Assembly (NCBI GenBank): GCA_016930275.1
Contig: JAFGHA010000108.1
Coordinates: 1-64,000, forward strand
Reading direction: 5' to 3'
Length of the DNA: 64,000 nucleotides
Origin: Chitinispirillaceae bacterium
GTDB taxonomy: Bacteria; Fibrobacterota; Chitinivibrionia; Chitinivibrionales; Chitinispirillaceae
This document shows, one piece after another, positions 44,322-54,431 of the stretch. The first letter of the stretch is position 1, and each line of letters opens with the position of its first letter. Under the pieces are notes generated by a model. The model did not search any database. It had not been told where the DNA came from and worked only from the letters and a program-made list of their open reading frames with translations. Made by a program: the position numbers and the translations under genes.

Positions 44322-44816
44322 CTACCGTGCGACCTCTTTGGAATAGATGATCTTGTCGTCGTTGTCGTCGTAGAAATTTCTTATATGCGCTTCGACGATG
44401 TATCCGTGACGATGATAGAAATGTCTGGTGGCGTCGTAGTCGGCGCGGGAAGAGGTCTCGATGTAGACCCTCTTTCCCCCCATCGCACGGATGAGTTTTT
44501 CAGTCTCGATAATGAGGTGCGAACCGATTTTTTTTCCATGCCGGTTCTTATCCACCGCAATCCAGAAGAGATCATGGCTGGCGACGGTACAGGCGATCGG
44601 GCCGTAGCAGGTGTAGCCGACGGGAATTCCGTTTTCTTCGGCGAAGACGAAGTAATACCCGCTGGCCGTACCACGACTGAGCCGTTCCTCGATAAGTTCG
44701 ACGGCAACGTCGATTTCATCCGGGCGGAAGGCGTTGGTCGAGGTGACGATGGAGCGGATGGCGGCGATGTCCGATTTTTCAGGGTCGGTTCTCAGGGTGA
44801 TTCCGTATGATTGCAT
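44322..44816 (-). CDS. GNAT-family N-acetyltransferase
   Basis: 164 residues. Acetyl-CoA binding fold: YYFVFAEENGIPVGYTCYGPI, then LFWIAVDKNRHGKKIGSHLI, with the pyrophosphate loop KNRHGKKIGS, and FYHRHGYIVEAHI at the end. Substrate unknown. It is an isolated gene between chemoreceptor relics. Confidence 0.88.
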   Translation of the reverse strand: MQSYGITLRTDPEKSDIAAIRSIVTSTNAFRPDEIDVAVELIEERLSRGTASGYYFVFAEENGIPVGYTCYGPIACTVASHDLFWIAVDKNRHGKKIGSHLIIETEKLIRAMGGKRVYIETSSRADYDATRHFYHRHGYIVEAHIRNFYDDNDDKIIYSKEVAR

Positions 44817-44942
44817 TGTGGTTCATAACCTTGTAAAATTATATGAAAGTGCACTGTTAACGGCAGTTAAAATTACATTGCGCAGGTGTCTGAAAGCAGG
44901 AATAACCACTGCCGGCGGATACGGTTATAAAGGGGTACTACC

Positions 44943-46282
44943 ATGAAAGATAAAGTCCTTTCATCATTGAAGTTTGATTCAACACGGATCCTTGCAATTG
45001 TCTATACGGTCATGGTCGGGCCACTGCTGTTCTACAGTTTCAAATTCATACCATTGATGAACCGTAAAATCGGGTTGACTGTTGTTCTGTTCATGGTGCA
45101 GACGAAAATTAACACTGTTATATTCTCCGTCATTCAGAGGAACGCATCAAGAAAAATGCGTCAATTTTTACAGCGTGGAGGTGATCGGGAAAACCTGGAC
45201 GGTTCGATTGGCGGTGAGGTGTATCGTTATCCGATTCCAATGACCATGTTCATGATGGTGTCGTGGATGGTGTTGAGTAATATTTTACTGTTCTTACCGT
45301 TGTACTTTCTGACATCCGGAACGATGACGGATATGCTTATTGTAAATCTGCTCTGTCTGGCGGCGTCAATTTCCACCCTGCTGCTCGCCTACTTTATTGC
45401 GGAGACTACCGCCGTCGGATTTCTCGATCTTGATGAGTCCCGTAACCTGCCTGAACCGTCGGGCACCTGGAAACTTACCATAGGTTCGAGGAACGTTATC
45501 GTCAGTTTCACCATTATCCTTTCCATATTCATCAACTTCGTCACTGCTACCATGATCGGGCATGCCTATCGGCTCTCAAACGGACAAAACGTTTTCAACC
45601 TGTTTATTGTCGGAGTGGAGAGCTTTCTTTCAACGGCCATACTTTCCTGGTATTTCGCACGATCGGTTGCGCGTCCACTGGGAAGTGCCGTTGCGGCATT
45701 GCGCGATGTGGCCTCCGGAGACGGCGATCTGACAAAGAGGCTCGGAGCGAATACTCCCGATGAGGTGGGGGACATAGCCAGGCACTTCAATACCTTCGCC
45801 TCCAATCTGCAGGATCTTATCAGAACCATAGGCCAGGGAGCGTCTACCGTTGCCGCATCATCGACGGAACTTTCAACAACGTCCACGGAAATCGCATCGA
45901 ACACCGAGGAGGTAAGTACCACGACCCATACGGTCGCCGCATCGATCGAACAGGCGACGGTCGATTCCCTGGATGCCATAATCAGGATTATTGAAGAGGT
46001 GGATTCGATCTCGCAGAATATCGTCAGTGCCGTGGAGGAGCAGAGTGTGACGGTAAATGAAATTTCGCGGAACATCACGGACGCGAGTTCCTCCGCAGGG
46101 GAAGTGGCGAGAAACGTTGCCGAATCGGCGACCGGATCAACGAGGTGTCTTCGCATATCACCGGTGTCAACACTGCCGTTACGGAAACGTCCCGGAATGT
46201 TTCTCATATTACCGCGAGCGCCGGTGAGCTTGCCAAACTGTCGAAGAATCTCCGGGCCCTGGCGGGACGATTTAAAATATGA
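44943..46282 (+). pseudogene. Membrane chemoreceptor with lost signalling hairpin and a frameshift
   Basis: The N-terminal ~260 residues have several membrane helices, followed by a HAMP domain (ARPLGSAVAALRDVASGDGDL) and the start of an MCP coiled coil. After THTVAASIEQ (about 45955) it joins directly to the returning arm (ATVDSLDAIIRIIEEV, then IVSAVEEQ). About 125 residues are missing, including the kinase-contact tip, by an in-frame deletion. Then a single-base loss near 46135 shifts the frame. The original frame resumes as INEVSSHITGVNTAV and ends GRFKI at TGA 46280-46282, while the track ORF runs to 46313 in the wrong frame. It is likely non-functional, unless the frameshift is a sequencing error. 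Confidence 0.8.
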
Positions 46283-46380
46283 GACACAACGGAAATTTCC
46301 GGTTCTTGAATGACGGGAACGGGACGTTATATCTTTCTGAATAGCGGCTGAATAACCGGCTTTGAAAGGAGCGTCCCCGT

Positions 46381-46791
46381 ATGCTTCGATTGATAATCAC
46401 CCGCGCAATCAACGGCATTCTGTTCGGCATCATGGATGCGCTGCTGCATGCCAATCCGTTCGCGCAGCGACTGCTTTCCGTCTATAAACCGATCGCCCGA
46501 ACATCGGTGAACGCCGCCGCCGGTATCGTGATCGATCTCTCCTACGGGTTCATTCTGGGGCTTCTTTTCCTGCTTCTTTACAAATCGTTGCCGGGAGAGA
46601 CGGGGATTGTCAAGGGGCTCTCCTTCGCGATGATCGTCTGGTTTCTCAGGGTCCTCATGAGTGTGCTCTCTTCGTGGATGATGTATACCGTTCCGGTTTC
46701 GGCACTGGTGTATGTCGCGGCGGCGGGCCTGGTGGAGATGGCGGTACTCGGGGCAATCTATGGAATTTTTCTGCATCCGTTCGGCAACTGA
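46381..46791 (+). CDS. Small integral membrane protein, unknown
   Basis: 136 residues with three or four membrane helices (AAAGIVIDLSYGFILGLLFLLLY, GLSFAMIVWFLRVLMSVLSSWMM, VYVAAAGLVEMAVLGAIYGIF). SD GGAG upstream of ATG 46381. No family recognised. It lies 26 bases before another small membrane protein. Confidence 0.6.
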   Translation: MLRLIITRAINGILFGIMDALLHANPFAQRLLSVYKPIARTSVNAAAGIVIDLSYGFILGLLFLLLYKSLPGETGIVKGLSFAMIVWFLRVLMSVLSSWMMYTVPVSALVYVAAAGLVEMAVLGAIYGIFLHPFGN

Positions 46792-46817
46792 ACGGCGATT
46801 GGTTACAGGTACGTTCC

Positions 46818-47183
46818 ATGAACATCAGCAGATACATGAAGGAACATGAAGCTTTCGTCAAACAACATCTGCTTGCCGGAGATACCTCAACCGACGGGGA
46901 GGGACTGCTGCGCAATCACGAACGGATACTTGCCGCAATGCAGCATGAGCGGTTGATCCATCTTCTGGTAACGCTGGCGTTCGGGATTTTTCTTCTCGTT
47001 TCTCTGTGTATCGTGCAGCTTTTTCCTTCGCCGGTTGTCTATCTGCTGCCGGGACTTTTTTTTATCATGCTCATTTTTTATGTGGCCCATTATTTTTTTC
47101 TGGAAAACACGATACAGCGCTGGTATGAACTGACGGATGAGATCGTGAAGAAGATGGGAACCGGTCGCTCCGACGGGGCTTGA
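46818..47183 (+). CDS. Small membrane protein with two transmembrane segments, unknown
   Basis: 121 residues from ATG 46818; the track start at 46674 lies inside the previous gene. It is a soluble helical N-terminus followed by two membrane helices (LVTLAFGIFLLVSLCIVQL, VVYLLPGLFFIMLIFYVAHYFFL). No family recognised. Possibly co-transcribed with the gene before and the regulator after. Confidence 0.6.
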   Translation: MNISRYMKEHEAFVKQHLLAGDTSTDGEGLLRNHERILAAMQHERLIHLLVTLAFGIFLLVSLCIVQLFPSPVVYLLPGLFFIMLIFYVAHYFFLENTIQRWYELTDEIVKKMGTGRSDGA

Positions 47184-47242
47184 AGTGCGGTCGCCGGTAT
47201 TCGTTTTAAAACCCCCTTTCCGTATAGTACTTTCAAAGTACC

Positions 47243-48145
47243 ATGATCCATATAGCACTTTTCGGTTCACTGTTTTCTCTCTGCGCCGGGGCGGTTTCAT
47301 TAACCGTTTCGATGCTGTTTTTTCTCCGCTATAGAAAACGGGTAATCGTCTGGTATTCTCTGCTTCTGGGAACGGTGATTCTGCTTGCTTTAAGTAGAAT
47401 GATTGAATTGTACTGCCGGATTGCCGGGATCGAACAAACCACCTTTGGCAGGTTACTCCCGACGATAATCGAAAAAGCAGGCTATCTGCTCGGGTTGATT
47501 TCAGGAACCCGTTTCTGTTTTTGCCTGATCGGTATTCAGCTTAAAAAATGGATGCATCTGCTGATCGTCGGAATTTCGGTGTTGTATACCGCAGCAACAT
47601 TCGCTGAACTTTTGAATACTACGAGCGGGTATCAGTTCATACGGCTTGGTGTCGGTCTTCCGATACTTTTCGGTACGTATATCGCATTATGTATCATCAC
47701 TGCGCTGAAACTTGACTCGATTGCCGAGCGGCAGCTTCGAATGACCGTAAAACTTTTTTTTACACTCTCGATTCTTGTGCTTCCGCTGTCGCTGGTGAAA
47801 TATTTCAGGGATCTTCCCTATCTGCCCTGGCATCTTGAGAACTCCATTGTACTGATTGTGATTGCCGTTGGAAGTATCATGTTTGCATTCAGGTTTTTCA
47901 ACCGTCCCTCCTATCTGGTCCAGGGCAGAATTTCAGAGTATTTCAGAAGCCGCTTCGGCACTACCGACCGTGAAGAAGAAATCGTTCTTTGTACGGTTCA
48001 GGGATTGTCGAACAATGAAATCGGTCAGAAACTCTGTATCTCGGTACGAACCGTTGAAAGTCATCTCTATAAGGTATTTCAGAAAACAGGAGTCAAAAAC
48101 CGCATTCAACTGATTAATCTTCTTTCCTCCGATAGCGCAGATTGA
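47243..48145 (+). CDS. Membrane-bound LuxR-family regulator
   Basis: 300 residues. About seven membrane helices in the first ~220 residues are followed by a LuxR-type HTH (ILCTVQGLSNNEIGQKLCISVRTVESHLYKVFQKTGVKNRIQL). Such regulators bind DNA while tethered to the membrane and may sense membrane or envelope signals. The targets are not visible; the radical-SAM gene that follows is a candidate. Confidence 0.85.
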   Translation: MIHIALFGSLFSLCAGAVSLTVSMLFFLRYRKRVIVWYSLLLGTVILLALSRMIELYCRIAGIEQTTFGRLLPTIIEKAGYLLGLISGTRFCFCLIGIQLKKWMHLLIVGISVLYTAATFAELLNTTSGYQFIRLGVGLPILFGTYIALCIITALKLDSIAERQLRMTVKLFFTLSILVLPLSLVKYFRDLPYLPWHLENSIVLIVIAVGSIMFAFRFFNRPSYLVQGRISEYFRSRFGTTDREEEIVLCTVQGLSNNEIGQKLCISVRTVESHLYKVFQKTGVKNRIQLINLLSSDSAD

Positions 48146-48295
48146 GTAAAAAACCACATCAGTAATTCCACTGATCTGAAAAAACCAGTAGTAATCCCCT
48201 TTAAACAACTTACAAACCGGTATTTCTTCGGATGTTTTTCCTTTCTGCAGGGGCCATACTTACTATTGTTACTCGATTGCAAAAGGAGCAATGGT

Positions 48296-49735
48296 ATGCG
48301 TCTGAAAAAAGTGGTCCTGCTGTTTCCTCCCTGTATGGTGAAAACGTTCGGTAAAAACGGTGGTGATGGAACGAGTACCGAAAAAACGCTTGCACCCCCG
48401 CTGGGGATTCTCTATCTGGCCAGCGAACTCATCGCAGCCGGATACGATGTCGACACGTATGATTTCAATGCCGAGCAGTATTCCCGGGAGCGCCTCGTGA
48501 AATGTCTTGCCGGTGCCGACCTCGCGGGAATATCGGTAATGAGTTTCAATCTTAAAGAAGCATGCGGCATCATTGCCGACAGCAATCAGCTGTTTCCGGA
48601 TCTGCCGGTGATTGCCGGAGGGCCGGATCTGATCCTGCGTCCCCGATATATCGAAGGGACCGCGGCAGTGGTGTGTCACGAAGCGGAAACGATTATTGTT
48701 CCCCTGGTACGGGCATTGATTGACGGCGGGGCGCTTGGGGATGTTCCGGGTATCATTTATAAAAACGGTGATGGGGAGGTGTGTTATGGTCCTCCCTTCA
48801 ATCCGGTAATGAATCTCGATACAATACGGTTTCCCCGGAGAGCGTTGCTGAGATATCACAAGGGTTATTCGGTTATCGGCAGACACCGGGGATCAAAGGT
48901 GACCACACTGATCACTTCACGGGGATGTCCGAAACGGTGCCGGTTCTGTGCGCATGGAGCGGTTTCATACCGTTGTTACCGTCAGCGCAGTGCTGAGAAT
49001 GTCCTTGCTGAAATTGCAGCTATCGTGCATGACGGATTTGAAGTCATCGGTATCGTGGATGACAATTTTACCGCCGATAAAAAAAGGGCGCTTGCGATAC
49101 TGCGGGGAATAAAGGCGATGAATACCCGTTTGTCAATTGCGGTACAGGGAAGAGTTGATGCCGCCGATGAGGAGTTGTTCGCAGCTATGCGCGAAGCCGG
49201 CGTCAAGGCGATCACCTTCGGGCTGGAGTCGGGAAATCAGGATGTGCTGGATTATTATGAGAAGGGATCTTCGGTGGAAGAAAACGCCGCGGCCATACGC
49301 ATGGCGGATCGGGCGGGATTGTATACCGGAGGCATATTCATTCTGGGGGCACCCTTCGAAGGTCGTGAACATTTCGAGCGCACCTATCGCTTCGCCGCTC
49401 ATCTGCCGCTTGACATAACGACCTTCTGGGTGCTCGATTATGCCTTCGGATCCCCCCTGTGGGAAGAGGCGAGAAAAAAGGGAATCGTGCGGGACGGCGA
49501 AACCATCGTTCCCGCCGGTCGTGAACGGGGAACCCAGCAGTATCCGACCGAGGAATTGGTGAAACTGTGTGAACGCTATTTTTTCAGGTATTATCGTCGT
49601 CCTTCGTACTGGTTGCGGCAGTTGATGAAATGTTTACGTGTACGGGACCGGTACCTGGTAATGGTGTTTTTTGCAGGAGCGAAATTCCTTATTGTCAGAA
49701 AAATGGTACTGATGGCAGAGAGAAAACCAAATTAA
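48296..49735 (+). CDS. B12-binding-domain radical SAM protein
   Basis: 479 residues from ATG 48296 behind AGGAG; the track start at 48266 is 10 residues earlier. The N-terminal part is a cobalamin-binding-like Rossmann domain (PPLGILYLASELIAAGYDVDTYDF, GADLAGISVMSF). A radical SAM core follows with cluster CPKRCRFC and GRVDA, ITFGLESGNQDVLDYY, as in the BchE/P-methylase/hopanoid methylase class. No DxHxxG B12 signature is obvious. Product unknown; lipid or antibiotic methylation are typical for the class. No terminator was seen. Confidence 0.85.
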   Translation: MRLKKVVLLFPPCMVKTFGKNGGDGTSTEKTLAPPLGILYLASELIAAGYDVDTYDFNAEQYSRERLVKCLAGADLAGISVMSFNLKEACGIIADSNQLFPDLPVIAGGPDLILRPRYIEGTAAVVCHEAETIIVPLVRALIDGGALGDVPGIIYKNGDGEVCYGPPFNPVMNLDTIRFPRRALLRYHKGYSVIGRHRGSKVTTLITSRGCPKRCRFCAHGAVSYRCYRQRSAENVLAEIAAIVHDGFEVIGIVDDNFTADKKRALAILRGIKAMNTRLSIAVQGRVDAADEELFAAMREAGVKAITFGLESGNQDVLDYYEKGSSVEENAAAIRMADRAGLYTGGIFILGAPFEGREHFERTYRFAAHLPLDITTFWVLDYAFGSPLWEEARKKGIVRDGETIVPAGRERGTQQYPTEELVKLCERYFFRYYRRPSYWLRQLMKCLRVRDRYLVMVFFAGAKFLIVRKMVLMAERKPN

Positions 49736-49768
49736 AATGCTTTGGTACAGTGTGTAAAATGGTGCGAG

Positions 49769-51022
49769 CTACGTCTTCTTTGCGGGCTTCTTTTTTCGTT
49801 TCTTTTTCTTTTCCAGCAGCCACAGCTCATGCTCGGCCACCAGTGCATCAATGCTGCTCACTTTTTTTGCAGACTCAACAACCTGCCGGTATTCTTCACG
49901 ATCGACATCGAGTACCTCTATTTTTTTTGTGAGAAAGGTCTGGATCTCATCAAGCACCGTTTTTTCGCTACTGCTGCAGAATGAGATGGCGCTCCCTTTC
50001 TGAACTCCCCGACCGGTTCTCCCGACACGGTGAACGTAATTCTCCGGTTTCCGGGGGAGGTCATAATTGATAACGTAGTTTACGTTTGGTATGTCGATTC
50101 CGCGTGCACTTACATCGGTCGCAATTAAAACGGCAGGGGTACCTTTTTTAAATGCTGCCATTATTTTTGTCCGCTCAAGCTGGTCCATCGCACCGTGAAG
50201 CGTAAGGGGAACGATCCGCACCCGCTCCATTGCTTTTGCGACTCGGTCGGCACGAACCCGTGTACGAACAAAAACGATTATTTTGCTGTCGGAATGATCG
50301 GTAATAAATTTTTCCAGAAAAAAACGTTTGTCATCCATTTCGATGAACATGACAAAATGAGAAACATTTTTCGAAACCGGATCGTCGGGGGAGATCTGGA
50401 TGCGAATGGCACTGCTTTTTACCTGTGAGAACGCGAGTTTTTTTATAACGGGATTTATGGTGGCCGAAAAGAAGAGTGTCTGGTGCTGTGAAGTAAGCAT
50501 TTTCTTTACATATTTGATATCCTCGATAAATCCCAGATCGAGCATATGGTCGGCTTCGTCGAGAACAAGGGTACTCACTCTGCTCAACCTGATGGTTCCC
50601 TGATGAATCAGATCGAACATACGTCCCGGTGTGGCGATTAAAACATCAATACCATCCTGGATCGCTTTTATCTGGCGGTCCTGTTCAATACCGCCGTGCA
50701 GGCTAAACACCGTTACCTTTGTATGACGGGCAATTTTAGTAAAAACCTCGCCGATCTGCAGGGCAAGTTCACGGGTGGGCACCATAACGATACATTTGAT
50801 ACCGAGGCTGCGTGTGCTTGTTTTGTAGCTGTGAATTTTATTGATGATGGGAATCGCGAATGCGGCGGTTTTGCCGGTTCCCGTCTGGGCTATCGCCAGT
50901 ACGTCTTCGCCTTTCATTATCGATGGAATTGATTTGAACTGAATATCGGTGGAGCGCCTGAAGCCGAGCAGATGCAGGTTGTTTTTTATATCAGCCGAAA
51001 TGCGGTAATCGTCGAATAACAT
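49769..51022 (-). CDS. DEAD-box RNA helicase (RhlE-like)
   Basis: 417 residues. All core motifs are visible: Q-motif region IQFKSIPSIM, AQTGTGKT, PTRELA, DEAD, SAT, and HRVGRTGRG. A Lys-rich tail (EKKKKRKKKPAKKT) should bind RNA. It unwinds short RNA duplexes in ribosome assembly or mRNA decay. Confidence 0.95.
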   Translation of the reverse strand: MLFDDYRISADIKNNLHLLGFRRSTDIQFKSIPSIMKGEDVLAIAQTGTGKTAAFAIPIINKIHSYKTSTRSLGIKCIVMVPTRELALQIGEVFTKIARHTKVTVFSLHGGIEQDRQIKAIQDGIDVLIATPGRMFDLIHQGTIRLSRVSTLVLDEADHMLDLGFIEDIKYVKKMLTSQHQTLFFSATINPVIKKLAFSQVKSSAIRIQISPDDPVSKNVSHFVMFIEMDDKRFFLEKFITDHSDSKIIVFVRTRVRADRVAKAMERVRIVPLTLHGAMDQLERTKIMAAFKKGTPAVLIATDVSARGIDIPNVNYVINYDLPRKPENYVHRVGRTGRGVQKGSAISFCSSSEKTVLDEIQTFLTKKIEVLDVDREEYRQVVESAKKVSSIDALVAEHELWLLEKKKKRKKKPAKKT

Positions 51023-51282
51023 TATTTCTCAATCGGAAAAGGGGGGATAGATGGTTGGAAATATACTTGGTGGTCGAAGTCGCCTACTTTCTGCTGCAGA
51101 TATCCGGTAACTCGGAATAGTATCAAAATTCACCGGATTTAGTAAGTATTCAACCTACCGTCCTTGCTGCAGGATCTTTTATATAATCCAATCCGGGACA
51201 ATGTCTTACACATATCAATCGTGTTCAATCAGAATCCGATCGTACGGTTGTTTCTGCTGGATTTCTCGTTTGCTGACCTGAC

Positions 51283-53451
51283 TTACCGGTCAGTGTCCGT
51301 TTGCTTCTTTTGTGGCGACACCCACACTTCGATATCATCAACTATGTAATTCTCCCCGGAAAAGGTAACCGTACTGCCCCCGGGTGCATTGAGCAGTGTT
51401 GCTGCGGCAACGGAGGTATAAGAGAGGATATTGTTTGCAGGATCTGAGTCCCAGGGACCAAGAATCGTGAGTATAACGGGTTTTGCTGCCGTACCTGGTG
51501 CGGGTTGCAGACAAAAACGGGTTCCGATCGATATTTTCGAGGTATCGACCGTGTCGGGTTCAATCGGGCGTGTCGCGATGAGTTCATCATGGAGCGTCTT
51601 TGCGCGGGAGGAAAGCAGCTCCTGTTGGCGGCGGGCTTCATGATACTCGAAATTTTCGCGTAAATCTCCATATTCGCGGGTCCTCTGGATCTCCCTGGCG
51701 TTCCTGGGGATATCTTCCGTGATCAGCTTTTCGAACTCGATTCGTTTATTTTCAAGCGCCTCTCTGGTAACGAACAGGAAATCCTGTTTCGTTTCGTGGA
51801 GCTCCGGAAAAAGGGTGAAGAATTTCTGGCGAATGCTGTCCTTTACATAATCTTCGAGTTCCCGGGCGCGCAACAGGGTGTCGAGCAGGGAACGGCTGTT
51901 TGATGCATCGAGAGTTTCTATCGCCCGGTCGACTGCTTGGCCGGGATTGAAAAGTTTTCGTAATGCCGAACGGTGGCCTTTAAAGGATGCATCGTCAAGT
52001 ATTCCGCAGAGAGAGTGGAGGAAATCCCGGTTCGCATAGTGGTGCAACTCCGGCCTTTTCGGTATCTCTTTGCAGAGCCACAGATAGAACTGGGGATTGC
52101 CGGATGGATGCAGAAAAGAATCTTCGACCACCGGACCGAGAATATCGTGATAATCTCCGCTGTGCAGGGACTCGTACAGTAATTTGAGGGTGGAGGTATC
52201 AGTCTCGGTTTTCAGCAGCGCGCCGTATAGTGGGGGCCAGTCACTCCGGGAGTGCACGACGATCTGGATTGCCTTTCGGCGGACGGCACGGTCGCAGATG
52301 CCTGCAATAACAGTGTCGGCGTCGGTACCTTCGAGAAGATCTTCGGCAGTACACGGCATCGCAATGTCGTTACTTTGTGCCGAAGTTGCAACAGTCAAAA
52401 CTATCTCAAGCGCCAGGGATGGGTCGGATGCAAGGGCGTCTTTTGCCTCATTGGCCAGTACCATCGCCATTTCTACTGACAGTGCCTCGGACCTCGCTGC
52501 ATGTTTTTTCAGCATCGCAAGCTTATCACCGGGTGAAGCCTGCATAAACGTTGCCATCAACCCGGCACTTCCTTCGGACACTGAATCGTTCCACTCGAGC
52601 TTTGGTTTCGTGCCCGATCCTGCAATCAGACGCGGATCCTTGCGGGCGTGTGCCCACCAGGTGTTCCACTGATCATCGGGAACAACCGCCGAGAGCATCT
52701 CCCGAAGTTCATTAAGGGTCACTTCGCGCCGGATGCTTGCAAAAAGCAACCGCAGCAGTTCACCCGGATCATTTTCTGACAGTTGTTTGAGATCATCGAG
52801 GTCGATAATCGTTCGGGCAAGAAAATGGTCATTTCTGAGCGGCTGGGCCAAGCGCTCCGCCTCATCGATACGGAGGGTCATATGCTCGTTGTTTTTAAGG
52901 GATAATCGCACAACGCCTATCTTCAGATTGGCCTCCTTGATTCGTGCTACTCCTTTGGCCGGCATATAAACGACACGACCTTCATCGTAGCGCAACCATT
53001 GTTCCAGTCGACGGAATTTATCACCACCTGAGCTATTGTCAAGCACCTTGAAATGTCGGGTATACAATACACAATTCGGGCTGTCGGGGTACATGGCTTT
53101 AAGGTGGTTAAGTAACTGTTCCCGGGCATAGGTGCACTCCGGCCAGAACCCGAGCACTGCGAGCAAAAGGAAAATCTCGGCGGTAAGGTCATGGCGTGCC
53201 TTCAGACTCTCGACCTGTAAATCAAGGAAGGCGGAAGCCCGGTTACTTTCCTGTTTCCTGATGAATGCACGATATGCGGGAAGGTAAAAAGCAATGTCCT
53301 GCGGTGCCTCATCCAGGCGCTCCATAAGAAGGTTGTCGAGCTTTGAGGGATCGTTCGAATCTATAAGAAGTTGATATTCAGCCGGGGTTTTCGGGAACGT
53401 CGGTGAATGCAGGAGCAGGCCGTTTTCCCAGTTGCAGGTTGTTTCGATCAT
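51283..53451 (-). CDS. Long GreA-family transcript cleavage factor
   Basis: 722 residues, far longer than the usual ~158-residue GreA. The first ~540 residues form a helical region of unknown role. The C-terminal ~160 residues hold the GreA core: coiled coil with the tip signature YGDLRENFEYHEARR and the FKBP-like domain (SIGTRFCLQP, GENYIVDDIEVW). The acidic tip residues that stimulate RNA polymerase cleavage are present. Chlamydia, Treponema and Bacteroidetes members of similar length are known. It may add interaction with another factor. Confidence 0.85.
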   Translation of the reverse strand: MIETTCNWENGLLLHSPTFPKTPAEYQLLIDSNDPSKLDNLLMERLDEAPQDIAFYLPAYRAFIRKQESNRASAFLDLQVESLKARHDLTAEIFLLLAVLGFWPECTYAREQLLNHLKAMYPDSPNCVLYTRHFKVLDNSSGGDKFRRLEQWLRYDEGRVVYMPAKGVARIKEANLKIGVVRLSLKNNEHMTLRIDEAERLAQPLRNDHFLARTIIDLDDLKQLSENDPGELLRLLFASIRREVTLNELREMLSAVVPDDQWNTWWAHARKDPRLIAGSGTKPKLEWNDSVSEGSAGLMATFMQASPGDKLAMLKKHAARSEALSVEMAMVLANEAKDALASDPSLALEIVLTVATSAQSNDIAMPCTAEDLLEGTDADTVIAGICDRAVRRKAIQIVVHSRSDWPPLYGALLKTETDTSTLKLLYESLHSGDYHDILGPVVEDSFLHPSGNPQFYLWLCKEIPKRPELHHYANRDFLHSLCGILDDASFKGHRSALRKLFNPGQAVDRAIETLDASNSRSLLDTLLRARELEDYVKDSIRQKFFTLFPELHETKQDFLFVTREALENKRIEFEKLITEDIPRNAREIQRTREYGDLRENFEYHEARRQQELLSSRAKTLHDELIATRPIEPDTVDTSKISIGTRFCLQPAPGTAAKPVILTILGPWDSDPANNILSYTSVAAATLLNAPGGSTVTFSGENYIVDDIEVWVSPQKKQTDTDR

Positions 53452-53831
53452 GTAACGTTATACCTTTTTATAGTTGCATTGTAAGTGTCCACTACACTTT
53501 GTTAAAAGAAAAATTACTTGCAGTTGCTATAGATGAACATGTTTTCAGGAAAATTTATACTACTATTCTAAGGGCAATAAATATATCCCATCATTTATCA
53601 CTGTCTGGAACGGGAGTATCCTCCTCCGGCAGCCCAGACGGTTTGCCTGTTTTCGAAAAAACCAATTGTATACGGATCCCCCAGCCTATGGATGATACTC
53701 CCAAACCGGATCTCCATAGAGGTATGATGAGTTACCGGAATACCAACAATATAGTACAGGATAGTAGGGTGTTGAGAATTGAAATGGCATGGAAGCTCCT
53801 ATAACTGCTAACCCGGGAAATTTTGCAGTAG
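53452..53831. other. Intergenic, no gene supported
   Basis: 380 bases between the GreA-like gene and the exonuclease. The track ORF at 53403 overlaps the upstream gene and looks random. On the minus strand a frame near 53600-53720 ends in a plausible OMP-like strand (SIGWGIRIQLVFSKTGKPSG), but it has no supported start. Confidence 0.3.
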
Positions 53832-54431
53832 TCAGAAAGGGAAAGTACCGGTCAGTCTGTTTGCTGTTCCAGGTGGTTTCAGAAAAGCACTTTCCGGCAC
53901 TCCCGAATGCCATGCCCGCAATACGATTTTCGCGCAGGCGAGCGCGTCGGAGCCGGCGTGATGATGCTGCAACGGAATATCGAAGGCACCGCAGACGTCG
54001 GAAAGTTTCGTCGGCCGGATATCCCAGAGCCGCCGCGCGAGGCGCATGGTGCAGAGATATTTGTCAAGAACGGGCGATTGGTGGCATCGTTCACAGCACG
54101 CTGCAAGGACACCACGGTCAAACGAGGCGTTATGCGCGGCAATAAAATCGACCCCGACAAACAGCGGCGCTATTTCGGGCCAGAGTTCCCCGAAGTCGGG
54201 TTGATCTGCAACATCACTCCAGGAGATTCCATGCAGCCAGGTGAATTGAAAGGAGTTCCGCGGGGGTCGGATGAACGAATAGAATTCCCGGATTATGTTG
54301 CCTTTTTCAGCCACCACCAGCGCAACTGCACAGGCGCTGTCGCGGCCGTAGTCGGCGGTCTCGAAGTCGATGGCGACGAAACGGTTGAAGTGGATGGGCG
54401 GTGCTGTTTTATCTGATGATTTTTTTTTCAA
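53832..54431 (-). CDS. DnaQ-like 3'-5' exonuclease (DEDDh)
   Basis: 199 residues. DEDDh motifs: FVAIDFETAD (Asp/Glu), AHNASFDRGVL (Asp), HHAGSDALACAKI (His, Asp). Such proteins proofread or trim DNA or RNA. It starts at TTG 54431 after a short Lys-rich leader; a better start is not visible. It lies alone between the GreA-like and lipoprotein genes. Confidence 0.85.
   Translation of the reverse strand: MKKKSSDKTAPPIHFNRFVAIDFETADYGRDSACAVALVVAEKGNIIREFYSFIRPPRNSFQFTWLHGISWSDVADQPDFGELWPEIAPLFVGVDFIAAHNASFDRGVLAACCERCHQSPVLDKYLCTMRLARRLWDIRPTKLSDVCGAFDIPLQHHHAGSDALACAKIVLRAWHSGVPESAFLKPPGTANRLTGTFPF

Noticed and set aside
53403-53804. 133-residue plus-strand ORF
   Set aside because: Overlaps the GreA-like start and has random-looking sequence with no ribosome binding site.
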